From NCBI GenBank assembly GCA_045657105.1, contig JAZOSN010000031.1, positions 1-25,663 of the forward strand: a DNA stretch of 25,663 bases, read 5' to 3'. Under the pieces are notes generated by a model. The model did no database searches. It saw nothing but the letters and a program-made list of their open reading frames with translations, and was not told the origin of the DNA. Of this stretch, positions 1-7,645 are shown piece after piece. How positions within the stretch are numbered: the stretch's first letter is position 1; every line of letters begins with the position of its first letter. The translations under genes and the position numbers were made by a program. The stretch is from SIG672 sp045657105. Lineage in GTDB: Bacteria; Bacillota; Clostridia; Oscillospirales; CAG-272.

Positions 1-648
1 GCGGCATATTATTCCCATGAGGGACTTGAAGCACCGTTCTTTGCGCTCGTCGCGTCAGGCGGACATACGTCTATGATAGATGTAAAAAGTCCTACCGAAT
101 ATATAACCGTCGGTCGAACGCGTGACGACGCCGCAGGAGAAGCCTTCGATAAGGTGGCAAGACTTCTCGGTATCGGTTATCCGGGCGGCGCTATAATGGA
201 CACTATTGCATACCAGGGAAATGCAGATGCAATAAAGCTCCCTTGTCCTGCGCTTCCCGACAGTATTGATTTCTCGTTCAGCGGACTAAAAACTGCGGTA
301 ATAAATTATGTAAACACCGAAAGACAACGCGGAAACGAGATCTCGCACGCCGATATTGCGGCATCGTTTTCGGCGGCAGTCGTTAAGGCAATAATCACAA
401 ATCTCAAAAAGGCGCACGATATTTACGGCTTTAAAACACTCGTTATCGCAGGCGGAGTTGCCGCTAATTCGCATATTCGCACCGCGGCGGCAGAGTTTGC
501 AGAGGAAAATGGAATACGGCTCTGCATACCCGAAAAATCGCTCTGCGGAGATAATGCAGCGATGATCGCGGCACAGGGCTATCACGAATATATCGCAGGA
601 AATATCGCAGGCAGCTCGCTTAATGCATTCTCTTTTCAGGTGACCTGA
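1..648 (+). CDS. tsaD: tRNA N6-adenosine threonylcarbamoyltransferase TsaD (3' part)
   Basis: This frame is open from base 1, so the gene is cut by the window edge and the first in-window Met (base 73) is internal. TsaD transfers the threonylcarbamoyl group from threonylcarbamoyl-AMP to A37 of ANN-decoding tRNAs in the cytoplasm, working with TsaB and TsaE. Visible family motifs are ASGGHTS near the left edge, GRTRDDAAGEAFDK, the FSGLKTAV segment, GGVAANSHIR, and near the C-terminus CGDNAAMIA, whose Asp is a metal/nucleotide-site residue in this ASKHA-fold family. The N-terminal HxxxH metal motif lies outside the window. About 215 residues of a usual ~340 are present. The C-terminus looks intact. 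No clear terminator follows the stop codon. The identification is secure. Confidence 0.95.
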   Translation, partial: AAYYSHEGLEAPFFALVASGGHTSMIDVKSPTEYITVGRTRDDAAGEAFDKVARLLGIGYPGGAIMDTIAYQGNADAIKLPCPALPDSIDFSFSGLKTAVINYVNTERQRGNEISHADIAASFSAAVVKAIITNLKKAHDIYGFKTLVIAGGVAANSHIRTAAAEFAEENGIRLCIPEKSLCGDNAAMIAAQGYHEYIAGNIAGSSLNAFSFQVT

Positions 649-978
649 AAAAATTGTGATTTTACACAAAGGATTTTGCATCAAAACTGCTTTTAGGCAA
701 GCTGAAATGTATATTTTTCTGTTTATGCAAAATACTAAAAAGATTTATTCACTCGCTCAAACACCGAGTTTTGATAGGTTTTCTCGATAAAAGATCGGAT
801 ATGTCGGGCAAAGTTGTGGAAAACTCTGTGGATTTTGTGGAATACTTCATTAAATCGAAGTAAGAAAATTAAACCGAATATACATTTTACATTTTGCACA
901 AAGCAAAATTTTAACACTATACGGAAAAAACATTTTATGTTTAAGCAATAAAATTTTTATAAAGTGAGGTCAAAAACA
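649..978. other. Intergenic region with DnaA-box-like repeats and a small palindrome
   Basis: This 330-base stretch between tsaD and the isocitrate dehydrogenase gene shows no convincing gene. It holds three copies of TGTGGA in one orientation at 815, 827 and 836. Read on the other strand they resemble the DnaA box TTATCCACA (8/9, 7/9 and 7/9 matches). It also holds a 7-bp palindrome ATTTTGC-ACAAA-GCAAAAT at 891-909 that overlaps a candidate promoter. Small open frames on the minus strand (for example 735-917) have no ribosome site or recognisable product. The stretch becomes AT-rich towards the downstream gene. Confidence 0.6.
894..923 (+). promoter_or_regulatory. Candidate promoter of the icd-rex run
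   Basis: A -35-like TTGCAC (894-899) and a -10-like TATACG (918-923) are separated by 18 bases. The start codon at 979 lies 56 bases beyond the -10, giving a short AT-rich leader. The -35 sits inside a 7-bp palindrome (891-909), which could be a repressor site. The -10 departs from consensus at its last position, so this is only a moderate candidate. Confidence 0.3.
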
Positions 979-2169
979 ATGGCAGACAAAGTGATCGTAA
1001 AGGAAAAATATGCAAAAGAGATCAACGGTGCGGTCGAGAAGTACAGAAAGCTTCTCGAATCCCAGCTTGAAAGAGTTGAGCGCATCAATTCCTCTAAGGA
1101 AACCGTTGACTATAAATCGCTCGATAAAATAATAATCGGCGTTTGCGGAGGCGACGGAATCGGACCGGTAATCACCGGCGCGGCTATGAAGGTTCTCGAA
1201 TATCTTCTGGACGGCGAGGTTAAAAAAGGAAAGGTAGAGTTCAAGGTAATCGACGGACTTACCATCGAAAATAGAGCGGCGCAAAATAAGGCTATTCCCG
1301 AGGACGTTCTCGAAGAGCTCAAAAAGTGTACCGTTATACTTAAAGGGCCGACGACCACACCTCGCGCAGGCGATCCCTGGCCAAATATCGAGAGCGCAAA
1401 CGTTGCTATGCGTAAGGAGCTCGACCTTTTTGCAAACGTGCGCCCCGTAAAGGTGCCCGAAAAGGGAATAGACTGGACGTTCTTCCGTGAGAATACCGAG
1501 GGAAGCTACGCGGTCGGAAGTCAGGGTGTAAACGTTACAGACGATCTTGCACTCGATTTCTGTGTAACCACCACTGAGGGAACCGAAAGAATTGCACGTC
1601 TTGCATTTGAATTTGCGCGTGCAAACGGCAAAAAGCGCGTTTCAATCGTTACCAAGGCTAACGTCATTAAGACGACTGATGGTAAATTCCTTCGTATCTG
1701 CGAGGAGATCGCAAAGGAATATCCCGAGATCACGACCGACGAGTGGTTCATAGACATTATGACCGCAAAGCTCGTTGACGAGAAGCGCCGTACAGACTTC
1801 CAGGTATTCATTCTTCCTAACCTTTACGGAGATATTATCACCGACGAGGCGGCAGAATTCCAGGGCGGCGTAGGAACCGCAGGAAGTGCTAATATCGGTA
1901 AGAAATACGCGATGTTCGAGGCTATCCACGGAAGCGCACCCAGAATGGTCAAGGAAGGACGCGCACAGTATGCAGATCCTTGCTCGACTCTTCGCGCGGC
2001 AGCTCTTCTTCTTTCGCATATCGGCTATCAGGCAGAGTCTGATAAGCTTTCCGCGGCACTTGATAAATGTATGTTTATCGAAAAGAAGCTCACCGTTACG
2101 GGACGTGATACCGGTGCTACCTGTGAGCAGTTCGCAGATTACGTAACCGAAACTCTCAAATCACTTTAA
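979..2169 (+). CDS. icd: Isocitrate dehydrogenase (isocitrate/isopropylmalate dehydrogenase family)
   Basis: It converts isocitrate to 2-oxoglutarate and CO2 with reduction of NAD(P)+. The GTG at 964 overlaps the ribosome site; GAGG at 966-969 serves the ATG at 979, giving 396 residues. The nucleotide/substrate fold begins with GGDGIGP (57-63). The segment SANVAMRKELDLFANVRPV keeps the Ser139, Asn141, Arg145 and Arg155 pattern of isocitrate dehydrogenases, whereas isopropylmalate dehydrogenases lack the SxN pair. Catalytic Tyr177 (ENTEGSY) and Lys226 (KANVIK) and metal ligands in LYGDIITDE (Asp285, Asp289) are present. At the coenzyme-choosing site after HGSAP, Arg322-Met323 stand where E. 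coli has Lys-Tyr (NADP) and NAD enzymes have Asp-Ile, so the coenzyme is unclear. About 50 residues precede the core. The next gene, rex, follows after only 26 bases, suggesting cotranscription. Confidence 0.85.
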   Translation: MADKVIVKEKYAKEINGAVEKYRKLLESQLERVERINSSKETVDYKSLDKIIIGVCGGDGIGPVITGAAMKVLEYLLDGEVKKGKVEFKVIDGLTIENRAAQNKAIPEDVLEELKKCTVILKGPTTTPRAGDPWPNIESANVAMRKELDLFANVRPVKVPEKGIDWTFFRENTEGSYAVGSQGVNVTDDLALDFCVTTTEGTERIARLAFEFARANGKKRVSIVTKANVIKTTDGKFLRICEEIAKEYPEITTDEWFIDIMTAKLVDEKRRTDFQVFILPNLYGDIITDEAAEFQGGVGTAGSANIGKKYAMFEAIHGSAPRMVKEGRAQYADPCSTLRAAALLLSHIGYQAESDKLSAALDKCMFIEKKLTVTGRDTGATCEQFADYVTETLKSL

Positions 2170-2195
2170 ATATTCTAAGATACGGAGATATGACA

Positions 2196-2867
2196 ATGTC
2201 AAAACCCCTGAAAGGCGCTGACTTCAACAAGAAAAATGAAATACCTCAGGCTGTTATAAACAGACTGCCGAGATATTACCGTTATCTCAGTCAACTCGTG
2301 GAAAAGGGCGAGTACAGAATAAGCTCTCTCGCCCTTTCCCGACTTATGGGAACCACTGCCTCGCAAATAAGACAGGATCTTAACTATTTTGGAGGCTTCG
2401 GTCAACAGGGATACGGATACAATACGAAAAATCTCTGCGACTGTATAGGAGATATTCTCGGAAATAACGACTGCTACAACACCGTAATAATCGGCGCAGG
2501 AAACCTCGGAAGAGCTATCGCTACCTCGTCCTCATTTTCTCATACGGGTATGTTCCTTAAATGCCTGTTCGATATACGCCCCGAGCTTGTCGGTGAGAAG
2601 ATAAACGGCTGCGAGGTAAAGCATATGGACGATATGGAGGATTTCTGGGCAGGAAACCGCGTTGACGTGGCAATACTTGCAATTCCCTCGGACGCGGCAG
2701 TTACGGTTGCCGAAAAGCTCGCAGAGCTCGGAGTACAGGGAATTTGGAATTTCTCGGAGGCAGAACTCGGTCTTGATAGCGATAAAGTAGCGGTTAGGGA
2801 CGTTCACCTCGTAGATTCATTTATGACACTTTGCTTCGATATAAAGAGAAACGAGCAAAAAATCTGA
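2196..2867 (+). CDS. rex: Redox-sensing transcriptional repressor Rex
   Basis: Rex binds DNA when the NADH/NAD+ ratio is low and lets go when NADH binds, controlling fermentation and electron-carrier genes. The N-terminal winged helix (about residues 8-85) carries the typical PQAVINRLPRYYRYL and SQIRQDLNYFGGFG segments. A Rossmann domain follows with IIGAGNLGRAIA, the NAD(H)-binding glycine motif, and a C-terminal domain-swap helix ends the protein. The length of about 223 residues is normal for the family. Two Met codons are possible (2190 and 2196). GGAG at 2184-2187 is only 2 bases from the first and 8 from the second, so 2196 is preferred. The gene sits directly behind isocitrate dehydrogenase and ahead of the DnaD-like gene. 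Identification is secure; its targets are not shown by this window. Confidence 0.96.
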   Translation: MSKPLKGADFNKKNEIPQAVINRLPRYYRYLSQLVEKGEYRISSLALSRLMGTTASQIRQDLNYFGGFGQQGYGYNTKNLCDCIGDILGNNDCYNTVIIGAGNLGRAIATSSSFSHTGMFLKCLFDIRPELVGEKINGCEVKHMDDMEDFWAGNRVDVAILAIPSDAAVTVAEKLAELGVQGIWNFSEAELGLDSDKVAVRDVHLVDSFMTLCFDIKRNEQKI

Positions 2868-2889
2868 ATTTTATGAAAGAAAAGACGAT

Positions 2890-3879
2890 ATGAAATTAAA
2901 CATTGAATTCGGAAACGGAGTAATATCTCTGCCCGAAAAAACGCTTAATATTCTACATAGCGCATCTTCGCTTGAAATAAAGCTGCTCGTGCTTCTCGCG
3001 TCTGAAAAAATGTTCAGAGATAATTTCTCGAGCGAGGAGGCGGCAAACGCTCTTTCGGCGAGCGTCGAGGAGATAAACGCCGCGCTCAAATTCCTCTGCG
3101 ACAATAAGCTTGTTTCGTCTGACGAGAAAACTGCGTGCGATATATCCGTAAGAGTTAAAAAATCGGGTGAGCGCACAGTTACCGTAGTAAAATCGGGCAA
3201 GGATACTCCGAGCTATACGGGTGAGGAAATAGAGCGGATATTCGCACAAAATTCAAGACTCGGCGGACTCGTTGACTCCTGTCAGCGTATTCTCGGAAAG
3301 ATGTTTACCCTTATTGAGATAAACAGAATAATTTCGCTCTCAGACTATTACCGCCTTGATAATGAATATATCGAGCGTCTTTGCAAATACGCGGCAGGTA
3401 TCAGTAAATCTTCCGTTCCTTACGTGGATAAAATTGCTCGCGAGCTTTACGATCAGGGTATCACTACGGTAAGTGAGCTTGAAAAGAAGATAAAGCATCT
3501 TGAAGAGATAGCTACGCTTGAAGGCTTCGTCAGACGGCTTTTCGGTATCGGCGAGAGAAAGCTTACCGCAAAGGAAACGAGATTTATCGAGCAGTGGGCA
3601 CAGTTTAACTATCCCGAAGATGTTATCGAGCTTGCTTACGAGGTTATGATAGATAACGGCAAGGAAGCATCAATGCCGTATATGAACAAGGTACTTACCA
3701 ATTGGCGTGATGCGGGACATACTACCGCGCAGCAGGTAATGGAGTCGATAGAAAAATACAGAAAGACCAAAAGCGATATTTCGCCTGTCAGACTTTCGGG
3801 CACGGGTAGCGATCCCATAGAGGAGGCTATACTTTCAAGCTCGCGCACGAGAGCACAAAAACGTATGAAAAAGCAGTAA
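2890..3879 (+). CDS. DnaD-domain replication initiation protein
   Basis: This 329-residue protein resembles the DnaD/DnaB(Bsu) primosome family, which helps remodel DNA and load the replicative helicase at origins and restart sites. The N-terminal ~80 residues look like a small helical/winged-helix module. Two DnaD-like helical repeats follow. The first, about 115-205, includes YYRLDNEYIERLCKYAA. The second, about 225-295, includes FIEQWAQFNYPEDVIELAYE and ends in the NWRDAGH segment typical of the domain (compare the YxxxIL..W motif). The tail is basic. The ribosome site is weak (GAAAAG upstream), so translation may be coupled to rex, whose stop lies 22 bases away. The DnaC-like loader gene follows at once, which supports a primosome role. 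Whether it plays the DnaB or the DnaD part is unclear. Confidence 0.85.
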   Translation: MKLNIEFGNGVISLPEKTLNILHSASSLEIKLLVLLASEKMFRDNFSSEEAANALSASVEEINAALKFLCDNKLVSSDEKTACDISVRVKKSGERTVTVVKSGKDTPSYTGEEIERIFAQNSRLGGLVDSCQRILGKMFTLIEINRIISLSDYYRLDNEYIERLCKYAAGISKSSVPYVDKIARELYDQGITTVSELEKKIKHLEEIATLEGFVRRLFGIGERKLTAKETRFIEQWAQFNYPEDVIELAYEVMIDNGKEASMPYMNKVLTNWRDAGHTTAQQVMESIEKYRKTKSDISPVRLSGTGSDPIEEAILSSSRTRAQKRMKKQ

Positions 3880-3916
3880 AAGCTCGCGACAAAACGAGGA
3901 AAGGATCGGTCACAAA

Positions 3917-4894
3917 ATGGCTTATAACAGCGATGCGTTCAAAAAAGTAATGGACGATTTCAGTGCTAAACGCTCGGCGGCGATCGACGATGCCGAAAAG
4001 CGTCTTGAAGACGTTGTAAGGAAATGTCCCGAAATAAAAATGATTGATGTTGCGCTTGCAGGAACAGGCGTTGCGATAATGGAAGCTATCGCGCAGGGAC
4101 GCGAAGGAATCGAGGCAAAGCTCGAAAAGATCCGCAGAAATAACGAGGAGCTTCAAATGCAAAGAGCAGATTGCCTCGCGCTTCTCGGATATATGCCAGA
4201 CCATACGTCGCCGAGATTTGAATGCTCTAAATGTAAGGATACAGGCTACGATCAGAATGCTCGCCTCTGCGAATGCTTCAAAAAGGCTTTGACTATTGAA
4301 ACCTGCAAGAGATCCGGACTCGGACGTCTTGTAGATATGCAGACCTTCGACAGCTATTCTCTCGACTATTTCAAATATAACGGCGAGATCTATGAAAATA
4401 TGCAGACCGTATTCGATATTTGCAAGGATTACGCCGACAGCTTTTCCTCGAAGAGCGAAAACCTGCTTCTTATAGGAGATACAGGTCTTGGTAAGACTCA
4501 TCTTTCCACCGCTATTGCAGGAAGAGTTATAGAACGCGGATTTGACGTTTGCTATGATACCGCGACTAACGTTTTCGCTTCCTTCGAGAATGAGCGATTT
4601 GGAAAGCAGAATTCAAAATTCTCGATACCTACCGAGAGATATTTTGACTGCGATCTTCTCATAATAGACGATCTCGGTACAGAGCCGATAACTCAGTTTA
4701 CGGTTTCTTCGCTCTATAATCTTATAAATACGAGATCTATGAATGAAAAGCAGGTAATGCTCAATACCAATCTTTCGCTTGCCGAAATGCAGAAAAAATA
4801 CGGCGACAGAATAGCGTCAAGACTTTTCGGAGAGTCGCTTATACTTAAATTCGTCGGTAAGGATATAAGACTTCAAAAAATAGGTATAACCTGA
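3917..4894 (+). CDS. DnaC/DnaI-type helicase loader ATPase
   Basis: An AAA+ ATPase of the DnaC/IstB-like family that should load the replicative helicase together with the DnaD-like product encoded just upstream. The N-terminal ~95 residues are helical and charged. A zinc-type cysteine cluster follows (Cys103, Cys106, Cys118, Cys120), as in B. subtilis DnaI. Walker A is GDTGLGKTH (187-195), Walker B is LLIIDDLGTE (248-256), and DRIASRLF (297-304) carries the expected arginine finger. At 325 residues it matches DnaI (about 311). The absence of any transposase next to it argues against IstB. GAGGAAAGGA at 3896-3905 lies 11 bases before the ATG. The next gene begins one base after its stop. Confidence 0.9.
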   Translation: MAYNSDAFKKVMDDFSAKRSAAIDDAEKRLEDVVRKCPEIKMIDVALAGTGVAIMEAIAQGREGIEAKLEKIRRNNEELQMQRADCLALLGYMPDHTSPRFECSKCKDTGYDQNARLCECFKKALTIETCKRSGLGRLVDMQTFDSYSLDYFKYNGEIYENMQTVFDICKDYADSFSSKSENLLLIGDTGLGKTHLSTAIAGRVIERGFDVCYDTATNVFASFENERFGKQNSKFSIPTERYFDCDLLIIDDLGTEPITQFTVSSLYNLINTRSMNEKQVMLNTNLSLAEMQKKYGDRIASRLFGESLILKFVGKDIRLQKIGIT

Positions 4895-4895
4895 T

Positions 4896-5693
4896 ATGAT
4901 TTTTTCGGATAGATTTTATTTTACAAGCGTGGGCGGAGTGCAGATCTTTAAATCTGAAAATATCTCCTGTCCGCACGCCTTTTCAACGCGTCTTGGCGGC
5001 GTAAGTACCGATGCGCCTTATGCAAGTCTTAATCTCTCCTTCGGACGCGGAGATGACGACGCGAACGTGCACAAGAACCTCGAAATATTTGCAAAAATAT
5101 TCGGTAGCGACCGCGCACATCTTGTTACTGCATCTCAGGTACACTCGGCAAACGTCAAGACTGTAAACGTCGACGATGCGGGAAAAAATTTTGAGGGTGT
5201 TGACGGATTTGTAAGCAGAGAAAAGGGAATTATACTTTCTGCTTCGGTTGCAGACTGCACACCGATACTGCTCGAAGACCGCGAAAACGGCGTAATTGCC
5301 GCAATTCATGCAGGTTGGCGCGGAACCGCCGCATCTATTGCCGCAGAGGGCGTTCGGAAAATGGTCGAGCTCGGCGCAGACGTAAAAAGCATAAACGCCG
5401 CGATCGGACCGTGTATTCACCCGTGTTGCTACGAGGTCGGCGAGGATTTTCTCGATTCGGTTATCTCGCTTTGCGGTAAGGATTTCGCTACGCGACATAT
5501 AAAGAAAGATGTAAACGGACACCTTCACGCGGATATTGTTTCGATGAACGGCGAGATACTTCTTGAAGCGGGACTCTGCATAGAAAATATAAGCGTTTCG
5601 AAAAGATGCACAGCCTGCGAAAGCACTCTCTTCTTTTCGCATAGGGCTTCAAAGGGTGTGAGAGGTACGATGAAAGCGGCAATAATGCTCTAA
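4896..5693 (+). CDS. pgeF: Peptidoglycan editing factor PgeF / YfiH-family protein
   Basis: A member of the YfiH/LACC1 (Cu-oxidase_4) family. Members have been described as purine nucleoside phosphorylase/adenosine deaminase enzymes and, in E. coli, as PgeF, which keeps wrong amino acids out of peptidoglycan stem peptides. The metal-binding triad is visible: His83 in QVHSANV, Cys121 in VADCTPILL and His138 in AIHAGWRGT, along with GPCIHPCCYEVG (171-182). The 265-residue length is typical, and no signal peptide is seen, so it is cytoplasmic. The start codon lies one base after the upstream stop with no strong ribosome site, so translation is probably coupled. The family is secure; the substrate is not settled by sequence. 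Confidence 0.92.
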   Translation: MIFSDRFYFTSVGGVQIFKSENISCPHAFSTRLGGVSTDAPYASLNLSFGRGDDDANVHKNLEIFAKIFGSDRAHLVTASQVHSANVKTVNVDDAGKNFEGVDGFVSREKGIILSASVADCTPILLEDRENGVIAAIHAGWRGTAASIAAEGVRKMVELGADVKSINAAIGPCIHPCCYEVGEDFLDSVISLCGKDFATRHIKKDVNGHLHADIVSMNGEILLEAGLCIENISVSKRCTACESTLFFSHRASKGVRGTMKAAIML

Positions 5694-5788
5694 TATACCG
5701 AAAATCACATCAAATTCACAAACATATGATAAAAATAAAGCATAGCTTGTTTATATAATCAGAAAACTGAAAGGTACGGTCATATATA

Positions 5789-6820
5789 ATGATACAAATC
5801 GAAAATCTGGTAAAAAAGTACGGAGATAAGACCGCAGTAGGCGGAATAACCTTTTCCGTAGAGGAAGGCGAGATCGTTGGATTCCTCGGACCGAACGGTG
5901 CGGGAAAAACAACGACGATGAGCATAATTACCGGTTGTCTTTCGGCAACGTCTGGAAAGGCTCTTATAAACGGAATAGATATTCTCGAAAATCCGATAGA
6001 GGCAAAGCGTAATATCGGATATCTTCCCGAGCTCCCGCCTCTTTATCTCGAAATGACGGTAAAGGAATATCTGAATTTCGTATACGATATGCGTTCCTGT
6101 AAGCTTGACAGGGAAAAGCATCTGAAAGATATTTGCGATACGGTCAAGATCAGCGACGTATTAAACAGAGTTATCAGAAATCTTTCGAAGGGTTACCGTC
6201 AGAGAGTCGGAATAGCGCAGGCTCTTATAAACAATCCTAAGGTAATCATTTTTGACGAGCCTACCGTAGGACTTGATCCTAAGCAGATTATCGAAATAAG
6301 AAATCTTATAAAGACTCTCGGAAAAAACCATACGGTAATTCTTTCGACACACATTCTTCCCGAGGTTCAGGCGGTGTGCGATCGCATAGTTATAATAAAT
6401 AAAGGTAAGATAGTTGCCAACGAGAAGACCGAGAATATCTCAAAAATAGTTGACGGAAATCGCAGACTCAGCGTTAAGATATGCGGACCGCAAAAAGAGG
6501 TGCTCTCGCTTATCAAGGGACTTCCGGGCGTTTCGTACGTTGACGTGCTCGGCACGCACGAGCTTGACAGTACCTCTTACCTCATAGAAAGCGAGCCCGG
6601 AATAGACATCAGAAAAACGCTTTTCAACGCTCTTGCGGCACGCGGCTGGGCAATAATCGGAATCGAAGCACTTGGAATAAATCTTGAAGATATATTCATC
6701 GCAGTCGTCGATACTCCCGAGCCTACCAAAAAACAGAAAAAATCTAAAAATAGAAAATCACTCGTTGGCAAGGGTAAAAAGATCGAGATCGATCTTTCGG
6801 GCAATAACGAGTCTAAATAA
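5789..6820 (+). CDS. ABC transporter ATP-binding protein, GldA-like
   Basis: The ATPase subunit of an ABC-2-type transporter and the first gene of a six-gene operon. Walker A is GPNGAGKTT (34-42), the signature is LSKGYRQR (132-139), Walker B is VIIFDEPTVGLD (152-163) and the switch His is in LSTHIL (His188). The ATPase core ends near residue 220. A regulatory-type C-terminal domain follows (about 225-310), and then an unusual lysine-rich tail (about 315-343) that is not part of the normal fold. The nearest named relatives are GldA of the Bacteroidetes gliding cluster and similar ATPases paired with GldF/GldG in non-gliding bacteria. AAGGT at 5771-5775 is 13 bases from the ATG, which is long. 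A -10-like TATAAT lies at 5754-5759 but no -35 was recognised. Substrate unknown. Confidence 0.9.
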   Translation: MIQIENLVKKYGDKTAVGGITFSVEEGEIVGFLGPNGAGKTTTMSIITGCLSATSGKALINGIDILENPIEAKRNIGYLPELPPLYLEMTVKEYLNFVYDMRSCKLDREKHLKDICDTVKISDVLNRVIRNLSKGYRQRVGIAQALINNPKVIIFDEPTVGLDPKQIIEIRNLIKTLGKNHTVILSTHILPEVQAVCDRIVIINKGKIVANEKTENISKIVDGNRRLSVKICGPQKEVLSLIKGLPGVSYVDVLGTHELDSTSYLIESEPGIDIRKTLFNALAARGWAIIGIEALGINLEDIFIAVVDTPEPTKKQKKSKNRKSLVGKGKKIEIDLSGNNESK

Positions 6821-6889
6821 TCGCTCTTACGATAACAGTTTAAAACGAAAGGATTTCCTCTGTTTTTTTGAGGAACAACGGTCAGATAA

Positions 6890-7597
6890 ATGTTTGCGAT
6901 ATATAAAAGGGAACTGCGTTCCTACTTTATTTCCCCGATAGGATATATATTTATAGCCGCTTTTCTTTGTGTTAGCGGATTACTCTTCTCATATACCACT
7001 ATTCAGGCGGGTGAGGCAAGCAGCGTGGGAAGCTATTTTTCTATGCTCCTTATGCTCTTTATAATAGTTTTGCCGCTACTCACTATGAAGCTCTTTTCGG
7101 ACGAAAGACGTCTGCGCACCGAGTCGCTCCTTCTTTCCGCGCCGATCAGTCTTATGAGTATGGTTGCCGCTAAATTCTTCGCGGCTTATACGGTATTTGC
7201 AGGAACGTTTCTGTTCTCCTGCCTTGATTTCATCGCGCTTTACTCTCACGGAGAGCCTAACACCGCTATAATTCTCGGCAACGCCATAGCGATACTTCTG
7301 GTAGGCGGAGCCTGCATAGCGATCGGCGTTTTCGTTTCTTCACTCACAGAAAATCAGCTCATCGCGGCAATAGGAACTATGCTTATAATCGCGTTCTTCG
7401 TATTTACCACCGTGCTTAACGGATATATCGATAGTTACGCGGTAAGAGCCGTGCTCAGCTGGATCTCTATTTTCGACAGATTCGTAAACTTCTCTTACGG
7501 ATATTTCGATTTCAATGCAATTCTTTACTATGTTTCGCTTTCTTTTGTATTTCTTTTCCTTACCGTACGCGTATATGAAAAGCGTCGTTGGAGCTGA
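6890..7597 (+). CDS. ABC transporter permease, GldF-like (ABC-2 type)
   Basis: The membrane subunit that pairs with the ATPase encoded just upstream. Its N-terminus MFAIYKRELRSYFISPIGY is the typical GldF-type opening, with a short basic cytoplasmic helix leading into the first membrane segment. About six hydrophobic segments span the 235 residues, and the last is followed by a basic end (YEKRRWS). The start is fixed by this family N-terminus even though the ribosome site is poor. The only Shine-Dalgarno-like run, GAGGA at 6870-6874, is 15 bases away and can pair with TTCCTC at 6855-6860. Translation may therefore be damped or coupled. No substrate can be inferred. Confidence 0.88.
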   Translation: MFAIYKRELRSYFISPIGYIFIAAFLCVSGLLFSYTTIQAGEASSVGSYFSMLLMLFIIVLPLLTMKLFSDERRLRTESLLLSAPISLMSMVAAKFFAAYTVFAGTFLFSCLDFIALYSHGEPNTAIILGNAIAILLVGGACIAIGVFVSSLTENQLIAAIGTMLIIAFFVFTTVLNGYIDSYAVRAVLSWISIFDRFVNFSYGYFDFNAILYYVSLSFVFLFLTVRVYEKRRWS

Positions 7598-7645
7598 TAT
7601 TTCCACAAGGATCACATAGTCTATAAAAAATAAATGGAGATTAAA

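Noticed and set aside
654..669. TTGTG-ATTTTA-CACAA as a Rex operator upstream of icd
   Set aside because: The gap between half-sites is 6 bases where the Rex consensus needs 8, and it lies directly after tsaD, far from the icd promoter candidate.
3827..4501. A 224-codon minus-strand frame over the DnaD/DnaC junction
   Set aside because: It overlaps two convincing genes and shows no domain or ribosome site.
3917..4894. IstB transposition helper instead of a helicase loader
   Set aside because: No transposase or IS ends nearby; it sits with a DnaD-like gene and has the N-terminal cysteine cluster of DnaI-type loaders.
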